In this document: positions 1-7,211 of the stretch, in pieces
Position numbering within the stretch: position 1 is the first letter of the stretch
Layout of the letters: each line of letters begins with the position of its first letter
Origin: Candidatus Woesearchaeota archaeon
GTDB lineage: Archaea; Nanobdellota; Nanobdellia; Woesearchaeales; UBA10216
DNA length: 55,829 bases
Assembly (NCBI GenBank): GCA_016184345.1
Contig: JACPCV010000001.1
Coordinates: 1-55,829, forward strand
Direction of reading: 5' to 3'
Made by a program: the position numbers and the translations under genes
Notes under the pieces: generated by a model
What the model was told of the DNA's origin: nothing
Databases searched by the model: none
What the model saw: only the letters and a program-made list of their open reading frames with translations

Positions 1-128
1 GCTATCTTTAAAGCACCCATAGAGCTTATCCTGATAAGCTTGGAAATGCTATTGGCATTATATTCAAGCTCCGGGCTTTTGAAAATGCCCAGCACAAAAC
101 GCATCTCGTTGTCGGTTATATCCTTCAT
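1..128 (-). CDS. Winged-helix regulator N-terminus (cut by window edge)
   Basis: The reverse strand opens at the ATG at 126-128 and stays open to base 1. It encodes MKDITDNEMRFVLGIF followed by a segment resembling the N-terminal helix-turn-helix of archaeal MarR-like winged-helix proteins that often precede a nucleotidyltransferase domain. About 42 residues are visible, so the C-terminal domain is unknown. A TATA-like stretch and repeated AGTTTATA sites lie just upstream. The family call rests on a short segment. Confidence 0.5.
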   Translation of the reverse strand, partial: MKDITDNEMRFVLGIFKSPELEYNANSISKLIRISSMGALKI

Positions 129-130
129 AG

Positions 131-170
131 TAAACTCACAGTTTATACATTTAAACTGGTAGTTTATAAA
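131..170 (-). promoter_or_regulatory. Promoter/operator of the edge gene
   Basis: AGTTTATA occurs as a direct repeat at 140-147 and 161-168, 21 bp apart (two helical turns). An inverted pair GTTTA/TAAAC lies at 141-145 and 152-156. The AT-rich TATA-like stretch reads toward the minus-strand ATG at 128. This is typical of an autoregulated small regulator; the protein that binds is inferred. Confidence 0.4.
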
Positions 171-242
171 TGTTTTGGTAATTACGTGCTCAGCCCGCTG
201 CCGCCATCCCTCCCGTCCCTTTCCCAGCCTGGAAGCCTTTGG

Positions 243-437
243 CTACGCTTTAACCGTGAGCTTTTTCTGCATCGCTGCTTTGAGCTTCTCTGCCAGAACT
301 GCGTTGTAAAGGTCAACAATCTTGAGCACAAGCATATTGTCCATGTTGAGCTTGTAAAGCTTGGCCATGCCAACCTGCCTGACCATTGCCACAATGTTGT
401 GCTCAAGCAGCCTTGTGAATGGGGTATCTCCTGTCAT
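243..437 (-). pseudogene. Remnant of a winged-helix domain
   Basis: A 64-residue frame (MTGDTPFTRLLEHNIVAMVR and onward) resembles the second half of an archaeal winged-helix domain: recognition helix, then the wing with RQVGMAKLYKLNMDN. The first half of such a domain is missing, and an in-frame stop lies four codons upstream of the ATG. The start overlaps the end of the HEPN gene by 35 bases. It may be a decayed regulator or a short coupled protein. The family resemblance is by eye only. Confidence 0.35.
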
Positions 438-906
438 TTCCCTGGCTTAACCTCATCATATATTCATACTTCCCGGAAACTTCTTTGCTTTTTATCGCTG
501 AACCGTATCTTGCGGCTTCCCTTGCATCGACATCCGATTTTTCATCTTTATCGCTGTACACTATGATTCTATCAATGAATTCGTCATCGTATTTAATCAG
601 TCCTCTATCCTTAGCGTATCTTATGAAGGCAGCAGTGCATTTTTGGCTTCTGCTTTCAATCCCAAACTTTGACAGGATGGCAAGGGCGCAATAGTATAAT
701 GTGTAGAACCATTCTTCAGGAATTTTGTAATCGTAGCCTTTCTCCTTGTATAAGTCGCAAAGTTCAAGGTTTGCTCTTGCTTTAGCAATATATTCTTCTG
801 CCTTTTTATTGTCTGGATGAGTGATGAGCAGGCCTTTATGCTTCTTGCCTTTCTTTTCATCGTGAATCGCGTTTACAAAACAAGGCCTTACGTCCTGTTG
901 TTTCAT
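403..906 (-). CDS. HEPN-domain protein of an MNT-HEPN pair
   Basis: 167 residues, mostly helical, with the PF05168-like pattern of HEPN proteins: an N-terminal K/E-rich helix (KAEEYIAKARANLELCD), a central Tyr/Phe-rich WFYTLYYCALAILSKFG segment, and a final helix containing AREAARYG. HEPN proteins usually act as RNases or are AMPylated by the partner MNT. An R-x4-H string (RRYPIH) sits at the extreme C-terminus, not at the usual catalytic position, so RNase activity is uncertain. Its start overlaps the end of the MNT gene by four bases (ATGA), which implies translational coupling. Confidence 0.65.
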   Translation of the reverse strand: MKQQDVRPCFVNAIHDEKKGKKHKGLLITHPDNKKAEEYIAKARANLELCDLYKEKGYDYKIPEEWFYTLYYCALAILSKFGIESRSQKCTAAFIRYAKDRGLIKYDDEFIDRIIVYSDKDEKSDVDAREAARYGSAIKSKEVSGKYEYMMRLSQGNDRRYPIHKAA

Positions 907-1505
907 TTTCTATTCACGCCTTTAATGAATTTTATGAAGTTTTCCTGGCCGAACAAAACCACGCCTTTATTTATGGCATCAACGAAGGCTTCATTCGGTT
1001 TTTCAAGCTCTTGCTTGAATTCTGCCCGTGTGAAATTAAGCGCGTGAATTTTTTTAAGCTGAGTTTTCTGTATTCTCCCAATAGACTTTTCTATTTCTAC
1101 AAACTTGCTTGTATCGGAAACTATTCCTAAAAGATCGATATCATTGGCCTCTCGAGGAGTGCGGAGTATGCTTCCATAAACTATAAGAAACTCTACCTTG
1201 TCTTCAAGTTCAGCAAAGTTGTTTGCCCATCTTTTATGTTTTTGGGCATCCTCGGTTAGGGCAAGTGCTAATTTTTTCCCTGTAACAGGGTTACTCCAAT
1301 TTAAGCTCATGCCATACATGCTTGTTTTGCCCGTTCCGATTTTTAAAAGCCTTATTATTTCGTCAGCTTGCATTTTTTTTAGAAGTTTCCATGTTCCAAC
1401 CCTGCTCATCCCGGTTTCTTTTGCCAAATAAGTGACTGTGGGCTCTGTCGTAAGGTCACTCAGCAGAGTCTTCAATATTTTTGTGCTTCCTTTAATTGTT
1501 TCCAT
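903..1505 (-). CDS. Winged-helix plus MNT nucleotidyltransferase (antitoxin-like)
   Basis: 200 residues. The first ~60 form a winged helix (TVTYLAKETGMSRVGTWKLL). Then comes a minimal nucleotidyltransferase with the polymerase-beta motif GS(x9)DxD (YGSILRTPREANDIDLLGIV). MNT antitoxins neutralise HEPN toxins by transferring AMP to a tyrosine. The HTH fused to the MNT would let the protein also repress its own operon, which agrees with the repeated GTTAA sites at its promoter. It is first in a two-gene operon with the HEPN gene. Confidence 0.7.
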   Translation of the reverse strand: METIKGSTKILKTLLSDLTTEPTVTYLAKETGMSRVGTWKLLKKMQADEIIRLLKIGTGKTSMYGMSLNWSNPVTGKKLALALTEDAQKHKRWANNFAELEDKVEFLIVYGSILRTPREANDIDLLGIVSDTSKFVEIEKSIGRIQKTQLKKIHALNFTRAEFKQELEKPNEAFVDAINKGVVLFGQENFIKFIKGVNRK

Positions 1506-1552
1506 TTTGTTAATAATTGTTAACTTTTAGTTAATAGCATATATAAATCTTT
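1506..1552 (-). promoter_or_regulatory. Promoter with phased GTTAA operator repeats
   Basis: GTTAA begins at 1509, 1519 and 1530, spaced 10 and 11 bp, so all three fall on one face of the helix. A TATA-like ATTTATATATG (minus strand) lies just upstream of them. The repeats cover the expected start-site region of the MNT-HEPN operon, as expected for autorepression by the winged helix in the MNT protein. Confidence 0.5.
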
Positions 1553-1574
1553 TGCTTTTTACGCCCTCGATGTA

Positions 1575-1970
1575 TCACAACCTGCCCCTATTGTGGTCTA
1601 TTATTGTGTCGTATACGCTCCACGCCTGGCAGCATGCGCACCCTTTTTCATAGTCTTTGCATTTTTCGCCGTAAAGCTTTTCCAGTATTTGCTCTAGCCA
1701 GCATTCGTGTGCAGATTCTTCAAAGCACGCGTTACACTCCCAGTATTCAACTTCCTTCTTTTTTCCTGTCCACTCAGCAAAGTCTATTTTCCGACCTACT
1801 ATTCTTGTTGTGCGAATTTTTTTATATTCACCCTTACCAATAGGAACTTCAATAGTTCCAAAATACTGGCCATTTCTGCAATAGCCATCCTGATAAACTC
1901 TGACAAGTATCTTCTTGCCACAGACAAGGCATTTTCTGTTTATTTTCCTGATATTCTTGCGTTTAGTCAT
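1575..1970 (-). CDS. Cysteine-rich putative zinc-ribbon protein, unknown function
   Basis: 131 residues with three cysteine clusters: CLVCGKK near residue 14, WECNACFEE and a further Cys near 77-90, and CKDYEKGCACC near 103-114. These could form two zinc sites. The N-terminus is basic (MTKRKNIRKINRK), which suggests nucleic acid binding. There is no signal peptide. I do not recognise a named family. It stands alone, transcribed with the surrounding toxin-antitoxin genes but separated from them by AT-rich gaps. Confidence 0.5.
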   Translation of the reverse strand: MTKRKNIRKINRKCLVCGKKILVRVYQDGYCRNGQYFGTIEVPIGKGEYKKIRTTRIVGRKIDFAEWTGKKKEVEYWECNACFEESAHECWLEQILEKLYGEKCKDYEKGCACCQAWSVYDTIIDHNRGRL

Positions 1971-2134
1971 TACAGCTGCCTTGTTTGTTGGCTTTATTTA
2001 AAATTTACCAAGAAGTTTTCGAAAAATCCGGAAACTTTTCAGACAATTAGAGTATCTGGCTTAAAGCGGGCTTGGCCTAATGGAGCCTGACCGTAAGGCA
2101 AAGTAGAAAAAATAAAAAATGCAGAAACTGGTAA

Positions 2135-2265
2135 ACGGCTCGCTTTCTGCGAGTGGGTTTCCCGCCCCCTGCGGGTTCAAAGCCCTGCCATGGCAGAGCT
2201 GAAAATCCCGCCCGCGGCGCAAGTCCTGCCAAGCAGGACTGCGCAGTCGGCTACTACCGACTTGC
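2135..2265. repeat. Cluster of five adjacent small palindromes
   Basis: Five hairpins occur almost end to end: CTCGC/GCGAG (2139-2153), CCCGC/GCGGG (2161-2175), CTGCCATGGCAG (2185-2196), a bulged hairpin with lower stem GCGC/GCGC and upper stem AGTCCTGC/GCAGGACT (2217-2244), and AGTCGG/CCGACT with a bulged T (2245-2262). The fourth matches an element inside the eS28 gene at 20044-20071. No convincing gene fits 1971-2335, and the short frames crossing it look like chance products. Confidence 0.75.
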
Positions 2266-2335
2266 GTTCCCCGTATTATATTATTCTCACAACCGGGCAT
2301 TAAGGCTAAATGAGAGCAACTCTCTTTCATCATTT

Positions 2336-2842
2336 TCAGTATAATTTCAGGACCTGCCTTATGTTATATTCAAAGTTCTCCCTTCTTCCGGGTATTGAAT
2401 CAATCACTTGCTTGTAGCGTTGCTGCAGCTTTGCCTTGTTGACGCTCTTAATTAATACTTCTATGTCCTCTATGTCCCTTTCGTTCAGGCGGTCTGTCTT
2501 GCTTATTATAAGGTCGATTGGATGAAGTGTCTTTAGCTTAACATTCCTGAAGTTGCCCTTAACGGGCCTGGCTAGCCGTGCGTAGTCTTTCGGCAGCTGC
2601 ACAGAGAAAATGTAGCCCTCACTAAATAGGTCAACCCTGATGCGGCTATCTGATTTTTCAATCAGCTTCTTTATGGTGCCACGGTCTTTTTTTGTTTCTA
2701 TGCAGAAATCCACGTCTTTGGTAGTGTCTTTTATTCCCAGAAGGGTCATGGCTGTGCCACCGACTGCAATCAGGGTAACCGGCTCTTTGACCTCTGCATC
2801 AATCTTTTGCAGGTACGCCAGCAATTCGTCCTTGCTAATCAC
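2336..2842 (-). CDS. AbiEii/DUF6036-like nucleotidyltransferase
   Basis: 168 residues. The N-terminus carries the nucleotidyltransferase signature GGTAMTLLGIKDTTKDVDF (GG, then DVD), followed by a (H)PIDLIISKTDRLNERD segment typical of AbiEii-like or DUF6036 proteins. Such enzymes modify tRNA or protein in type IV toxin-antitoxin systems. Its ATG overlaps the last bases of the upstream 228-residue gene (2839-2842), so the two are probably translated together. The toxin role is inferred from family and context. Confidence 0.6.
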   Translation of the reverse strand: MISKDELLAYLQKIDAEVKEPVTLIAVGGTAMTLLGIKDTTKDVDFCIETKKDRGTIKKLIEKSDSRIRVDLFSEGYIFSVQLPKDYARLARPVKGNFRNVKLKTLHPIDLIISKTDRLNERDIEDIEVLIKSVNKAKLQQRYKQVIDSIPGRRENFEYNIRQVLKLY

Positions 2843-3525
2843 AGGTATTCCTCTTTATCGAAGTCTTTCAGGGAGAACCTTCCTCTCAAATTCCAATCCC
2901 TCATTATTCCCTGTGTCGTCTTTTCTAAAAACGCTTCATCCTTCAACGCTGAAAAATAACTGACAGATTCCTCTTTTCTTTGTTCTAACGCGTGTTTTAA
3001 TTCTTTCAAATCCTCGTTTTTCCTGCCTCTTTTTCTGGCTAGCATGCACGCAATTTCTGCCAAAAAGCCCATTTTGTTGATTAAGTTGTAATCGTACGCT
3101 TTCCTGTAAAGCTCAAACTTGTCTATCCTGTTTTTCAGCATTAAGATAGGGATAGCCTCTATAAGCCTTGCCTCAGGGTATCTTATCAGGATTTGAATGA
3201 TGAGCTCGTCCAATGGCAGAATTTTCTTCTCCTTTATTCTTTTGGTAGTTAGCAGCTCATAGCCGTAATGGGATAAGTTAAAGATTATAGTCTCTCTATC
3301 TATTGGACCGGGCTTCTCTTTTTTCTTGCCTATGTAAGCTAACCTCTTGTTGCGATCTGTTATCTCACCCAGGCTCTGCAATTGGGAAATTGCGTTTTTG
3401 TAGGTCTGGTATTTCATCTTTTTGGGCAAATTTTTCCATAGTTGGTAAATTGTGTACTTCCCGCTGTTTCGGGCGATTGTGCTTCTCGCCATTTCCACTG
3501 TTTCCAACCTTGGTTGAAATTTCAT
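2839..3525 (-). CDS. Helical/HTH partner of the AbiEii-like enzyme
   Basis: 228 residues. Residues ~8-70 look like a winged helix (YTIYQLWKNLPKKMKYQTYK, then a short wing with RLAYIGKKK). The rest is helical and basic with no motif I can name. In AbiE-type systems the HTH partner is the antitoxin and autorepressor. Here it is the first gene of the pair, with a perfect inverted repeat immediately upstream. The antitoxin call is inferred from gene order. Confidence 0.5.
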   Translation of the reverse strand: MKFQPRLETVEMARSTIARNSGKYTIYQLWKNLPKKMKYQTYKNAISQLQSLGEITDRNKRLAYIGKKKEKPGPIDRETIIFNLSHYGYELLTTKRIKEKKILPLDELIIQILIRYPEARLIEAIPILMLKNRIDKFELYRKAYDYNLINKMGFLAEIACMLARKRGRKNEDLKELKHALEQRKEESVSYFSALKDEAFLEKTTQGIMRDWNLRGRFSLKDFDKEEYL

Positions 3526-3535
3526 TTTAAACTTC

Positions 3536-3557
3536 TATTATACTCATTGGTATAATA
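3536..3557 (-). promoter_or_regulatory. Inverted-repeat operator at the AbiE-like operon
   Basis: TATTATAC (3536-3543) and GTATAATA (3550-3557) form a perfect 8-bp inverted repeat with a 6-base spacer. It lies 11 bp upstream of the minus-strand ATG at 3525 and next to AT-rich TATA-like sequence, so bound repressor would cover the start site. Confidence 0.5.
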
Positions 3558-3640
3558 AAAATATAAAGTACTATTTAAATGTTTCTCTTTAGCCTTGAGT
3601 GGCACAGGTACAGATCGCCCTTCGGTCCCTTTAGCAACAA

Positions 3641-3949
3641 TCAGGTGACTTTAATAGCAACTTGCCTCACATGCTTCTGTCTTTGACCGGTTGCCAGAAC
3701 CCTTCCTTCCGAAATGCACTTAAAGCAAGTTTCGGTGTAAACGCAGGTGTAGGGCTTGTCTTTGCTGCCGCCTCTCCAGCACCTCTTTTTGCACCTGAAC
3801 AAGCTAAGGCCATGTATGGCGCATTCTAACAACTTCTTTCTCATTCTGGTCACGACTCCAGACCTCATCAGCCAGGACATGCCTTTGCCCTGCGCTGACT
3901 GCCCTCTTCGGGGCAAGGTCTTAAGTCGCGCCAGCTTTAGCTCTATCAA
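3641..3949 (-). CDS. Small Arg/Cys-rich protein, unknown
   Basis: 102 residues, strongly basic, with five cysteines in the middle (LECAIHG, FRCKKRCW, TCVYTETCFKC). The N-terminus starts MIELKLARLKTLPRR. A good archaeal promoter on the minus strand (AATTTAAATAA around 3978-3990) places the expected start site a few bases upstream of the ATG at 3949, which favours a real gene. I recognise no family. The frame could still be fortuitous, and a shorter product starting at internal Met residues is possible. Confidence 0.4.
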   Translation of the reverse strand: MIELKLARLKTLPRRGQSAQGKGMSWLMRSGVVTRMRKKLLECAIHGLSLFRCKKRCWRGGSKDKPYTCVYTETCFKCISEGRVLATGQRQKHVRQVAIKVT

Positions 3950-3995
3950 CTGTCATAAGCGGATATCATTGAACAACCATTATTTAAATTTACCG

Positions 3996-4124
3996 ACGAC
4001 AAATTCCGGAAAATCCGGAAAATTTCCGGCATAATGCAAGAAAAGCGAAATAATTCCGGCAGCAATAGTAATGCTTCAGATGTTTTCCGGAAATCTTCCG
4101 TAAATTCAGGGCCAAAGCTTATTA
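3996..4124. repeat. TTCCGGAA-type repeats and shared promoter block
   Basis: Several copies of the palindromic core TTCCGGAA or close variants lie here (around 4004-4032, 4055 and 4084-4100). They end in CAGGGCCAAAGCTTATTA (4107-4124), which recurs almost exactly at 12537-12554. The same TTCCGGAAA core appears near 2027, 12525 and 35531. The AAAGCTTATTA end is a plausible BRE/TATA. The surrounding 276 bp hold no convincing gene. Confidence 0.5.
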
Positions 4125-4187
4125 GCAACCAAATCAATAAATGTGCGATGCAAACAATCGCTGAACAACAAAAACAGCAAAGTATTA

Positions 4188-4206
4188 ATATTAGTTATAC
4201 TAATAT
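4188..4206 (+). promoter_or_regulatory. Palindromic operator of the vapBC operon
   Basis: ATATTAGT (4188-4195) and ACTAATAT (4199-4206) form a perfect inverted repeat around TAT. It lies 20 bp before the GTG start and directly before the GGAGG ribosome binding site, the usual position for autorepression by an AbrB/MazE-fold antitoxin. Confidence 0.6.
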
Positions 4207-4225
4207 AACTGTTGTGGAGGCTGTC

Positions 4226-4450
4226 GTGGCTAAGGCGAGGAAATGGGGAAATTCAGTAGGCGTTATTCTGCCTAAGGAAGTGGTAGAAAAGATTGGCATA
4301 ATAGCTGGTTCTGAAGTAGAGCTGCTTGTGAGCGCCAGGCAAAAGAACGTGCTTAAGGAGCTGTTTGGCTCCATGAAGGGAAAAGCAAAAGACAAGCGGC
4401 CTATTGCTGAATTTATGAAGGAAATAGACAGGGAACTATACAATGACTGA
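4226..4450 (+). CDS. AbrB/MazE-fold antitoxin (VapB-like)
   Basis: 74 residues from a GTG start at 4226 with GGAGG at 4216-4220. The frame is open upstream to 4034, but that stretch is low-complexity and crossed by the repeat/promoter block and operator, so the later start is preferred. The SpoVT/AbrB swapped-hairpin motif is clear: KARKWGNSVGVILPKEVVEK. The C-terminal helix (KGKAKDKRPIAEFMKEIDRE) would bind the PIN toxin. It overlaps the vapC start by eight bases. Confidence 0.8.
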   Translation: MAKARKWGNSVGVILPKEVVEKIGIIAGSEVELLVSARQKNVLKELFGSMKGKAKDKRPIAEFMKEIDRELYND

Positions 4451-4817
4451 TATTTTTGTTTTTGACACCTATGCGCTTATTGAACTCATAGAGGGAAATC
4501 CTGCCTACTTGAAGTATGCTAATGCAAAAATGGTAATAAATGAGTTTATTTTTGCTGAGTTATGCTATGCCGGCATCAAAAGATATCGTGATTATCCCGT
4601 AGAAGCTGAACAAAAATCGCGCTCAGCAATGGGAAGCATATCCGCTGTTTCGCCAGAAGAAATTATGAAAGCAATGAAATTCAGATTTTCAAATAGGAAA
4701 AAGGAGTTATCAACCACTGATTGCGTGAGCTACATTCAGGCTCAGAGGCTAGGAATTCTCTTTCTCACCGGTGACAAGGAGTTTGAGAACATGCCCGGCG
4801 TTGAGTTCGTCAGGTGA
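4443..4817 (+). CDS. PIN-domain toxin (VapC-like RNase)
   Basis: 124 residues with the four acidic PIN positions: D8 (FVFDTYALIEL), E39 (FIFAEL), D93 (STTDCVSYIQA) and D111 (FLTGDKEF). PIN toxins cleave RNA with Mg2+ at this acidic cluster. The length is normal and the domain looks intact. It is coupled to the AbrB-type antitoxin upstream, forming a complete VapBC module with its own operator. Confidence 0.85.
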   Translation: MTDIFVFDTYALIELIEGNPAYLKYANAKMVINEFIFAELCYAGIKRYRDYPVEAEQKSRSAMGSISAVSPEEIMKAMKFRFSNRKKELSTTDCVSYIQAQRLGILFLTGDKEFENMPGVEFVR

Positions 4818-4844
4818 CTGCTATGCAGTTACTCCTGAGCTTGG

Positions 4845-5168
4845 CTAACCCACTTTTGAGTTGCAATACTTTATCAGCGCCTCGTAAACGGGCCATGTAA
4901 GGGAGGTGTCAATCTCTTTTATCCAGAAGTGCAGATACTCAGCCCTGGCTCTCCGGTAGTTACCATCAACGTCTTTTGGGTTGATTCTTCCATTGGCAGA
5001 TACTGCCACATTGGGAGGTGTTGGCATTGGATTTGGTGGGAGCAACTCTTTGTTCAGCAGCTCTTCAATGCCCTTGATGCGGGTAAGACTCTTAGCGCCG
5101 GTTTTTGTCAGCCCGTAAAGGCTGAGTTTTTCAAGAAGCAGCCCTGTTTTCTCTTCTATGGTCACCAT
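4845..5168 (-). CDS. Small helical protein, unknown
   Basis: 107 residues. The N-terminus (KTGLLLEKLSLYGLTKTG) looks helical, the middle is proline-rich (LLPPNPMPTPPN), and the C-terminus is aromatic. No signal peptide, cysteines or recognised motif. A minus-strand TATA-like element (TTTTTATACGC around 5192-5205) sits about 30 bases upstream of the ATG, supporting a leaderless transcript. Function unknown. Confidence 0.5.
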   Translation of the reverse strand: MVTIEEKTGLLLEKLSLYGLTKTGAKSLTRIKGIEELLNKELLPPNPMPTPPNVAVSANGRINPKDVDGNYRRARAEYLHFWIKEIDTSLTWPVYEALIKYCNSKVG

Positions 5169-5253
5169 AATGCAAAAGGGAGGTTAAAAAGCGTATAAAA
5201 ATTTTTAGCAACGGCTCATTACTTTTCAAACTCCGCGTAGATGGCTTTGCTAT

Positions 5254-7173
5254 TCACACCACATCCACGTCCTTCAGGCAGTTGATTACCCTGGCCTGGC
5301 AGTCGTGCAGTGTTGACGTGAGGTGGTGGTCTTTGGTTGCGCTTCTTACCTGCCTTATCCTGTCGAGTATCTGCCTGAGGAACCGGATGATGTCGCCTTC
5401 CTGCAGCGAGGTGTTCTTTGCAAGGACAAACAGGTTTGCGCCTTCGTAGCACGGGTGGATTATTGCTGTTATGTCAATTAAATCTTCAAAGCGCTTGTCT
5501 TTCTGGGTGTAGTGGTGCGTTCGGAGCAGGTGCTGGAGCCTGTGTGCGTCCTGTGTTGGGAACCTGTGGTGGAACTGGGTTCGTTCGCGGGATTCGTAGC
5601 ATATTGCCGCAATCACCAGCAGCGTCTGGTAGGTGTTCAGCTGCTTGTAGAAGTCTGTCGCGAACAGCTCGCCGGTGATAATCTCGTCAGAGTATATCTG
5701 CGCTGCAAACTCGCCCTTCTCAGTGAGCCTCCTATCAGTTAAGTAGCCGAGCTTGGTGAGCTTTTGGCAGTATTTCTCAAACGCATAGTGGTTTTCTGTT
5801 TTCTCCTGGATGAGGTCCTTGCCATGCTTTTGGAACGCGTCAAAGTTCTTCCCGAGTATTTCGTCAATCTCCTTTGTGTTGTGCTGCTTCACAAGGTTGA
5901 GCACCGTATTAATAGAAAGCCTGAACTGGGATTTTATCGGCTCTGTGTCAGAAGTCACCACTTTTTTTGTTTTGGCGTAGTCAAATTCCCTTCTTTCTAT
6001 CATTATGAATACAAACCCTTCCCTGTCCAGCCCTCTTCTTCCAGCCCGCCCAGCCATCTGGAAGTATTCCTTTGAGTTCATGAGCCTGAATGTTATGCCG
6101 TCAAACTTTCTCAGTGATTCTATGCAGACGGTCTTTGCCGGCATGTTGATTCCGACTGCAAACGTTTCTGTGGTATACAGCACCTTCAGCAGCCCCTGGC
6201 CGAAGAGCTCTTCAACAACTTCTTTCATTATCGGCAGCATGCCTGCGTGGTGGAATCCTATTCCGAATGGCAGTATCTGGCGCAGCAGCCTGGTTGACTC
6301 AAGCTGGTTCACTCCGGATGGCGCATTCTCCAGCTTTTTCCTTATGTAGGTTGAAATCCGTGCATCAGGCTGGAACCACTTTTTTGCTGCAAGCTCCTTT
6401 GCGTTTTGCTGGCAGCCAATCCTTGAGAAGGTGAAGAATATGCACGGCAATTTATCCTTTATTCCCCGTATCAGCTCTGTGTGTGATGGCGGCCTTGCGT
6501 AGCGCGGCCTTGACCTGTACTTTCCCATGGAGTGGTGGTAGTCGGGAATTTCGGAAAGTTCCCTGATTTTTGCGAGTGTTGTTATTCCAAGCTCTGCGTC
6601 GTAGAAGCTGACATGAAGGGGAACAGGCCTTTCGGTGTGCTGCACGACCACTACTTCATGCCCTTTTATTTTTGCAATCCACCTTGCAAACTCGTCAGCG
6701 TTCGGGATTGTTGCTGACAGGCACAGCATTCTTATGTGAGGAGGCGAGAAAATTATTGACTCCTCCCACACATACCCCCTTTCCACGTCGTTGATGTAGT
6801 GTATCTCGTCAAAGATTACATATGATACTTCGCGTATTGCCGGGTCTTCAGCGAGCACCATGTTGCGGTAAATCTCTGTCGTCATGATGAGGATTGGCGC
6901 GCTGGAATTTTTTACAACATCGCCTGTCAGCAGGCCTATGTTCTTCTCGCCGTAATCCCTGGAGAATTCCTTGTACTTCTGGTTTGACAGGGCTTTTATT
7001 GGCGCGGTGTAGACGACCTGCAGCCCTTTCTTGATGTCCCTCTCGATTATGTAGTCTGCTATGAGTGTTTTTCCAGAGCCGGTTGGGGCAGAAACAATGA
7101 CTGAGTGGTTCGCCTCAATTGCTGCTATCGCGTCTTCCTGGAACTTGTCAAGAGTCAGCCCTTTGTATTGCAT
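5254..7173 (-). CDS. Ski2/Mtr4-like DExH RNA helicase
   Basis: 639 residues. Motif I is APTGSGKT (29-36), motif II DEIH (122-125), motif III LSATIPN (~153), and motif VI QMAGRAGRRG (~370-380). The DEIH box and the QxxGRAGR motif place it in the Ski2-like superfamily 2. The protein is shorter than eukaryotic Mtr4 or Ski2 and has no arch domain insertion; a helical C-terminal region follows residue ~400. Expected role: 3'-5' RNA unwinding in exosome-linked decay, inferred from the family. It is followed on the same strand by rel, 38 bp apart. Confidence 0.85.
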   Translation of the reverse strand: MQYKGLTLDKFQEDAIAAIEANHSVIVSAPTGSGKTLIADYIIERDIKKGLQVVYTAPIKALSNQKYKEFSRDYGEKNIGLLTGDVVKNSSAPILIMTTEIYRNMVLAEDPAIREVSYVIFDEIHYINDVERGYVWEESIIFSPPHIRMLCLSATIPNADEFARWIAKIKGHEVVVVQHTERPVPLHVSFYDAELGITTLAKIRELSEIPDYHHSMGKYRSRPRYARPPSHTELIRGIKDKLPCIFFTFSRIGCQQNAKELAAKKWFQPDARISTYIRKKLENAPSGVNQLESTRLLRQILPFGIGFHHAGMLPIMKEVVEELFGQGLLKVLYTTETFAVGINMPAKTVCIESLRKFDGITFRLMNSKEYFQMAGRAGRRGLDREGFVFIMIERREFDYAKTKKVVTSDTEPIKSQFRLSINTVLNLVKQHNTKEIDEILGKNFDAFQKHGKDLIQEKTENHYAFEKYCQKLTKLGYLTDRRLTEKGEFAAQIYSDEIITGELFATDFYKQLNTYQTLLVIAAICYESRERTQFHHRFPTQDAHRLQHLLRTHHYTQKDKRFEDLIDITAIIHPCYEGANLFVLAKNTSLQEGDIIRFLRQILDRIRQVRSATKDHHLTSTLHDCQARVINCLKDVDVV

Positions 7174-7211
7174 GCGGTTCAGAAACTGGGTGCCTGTTTA
7201 AAGCTTTTGCC

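Noticed and set aside
2126..2190. tRNA-like stretch (GGTAAACGGC, a hairpin with TTTCT loop, GGGTTCAAA)
   Set aside because: No acceptor stem can be formed and the T stem needs a bulge. The pieces are better explained as adjacent palindromes.
4034..4225. Longer N-terminus for the AbrB antitoxin
   Set aside because: The region is crossed by promoter and operator sequences, is low-complexity, and a GTG with GGAGG at 4226 fits the family start.
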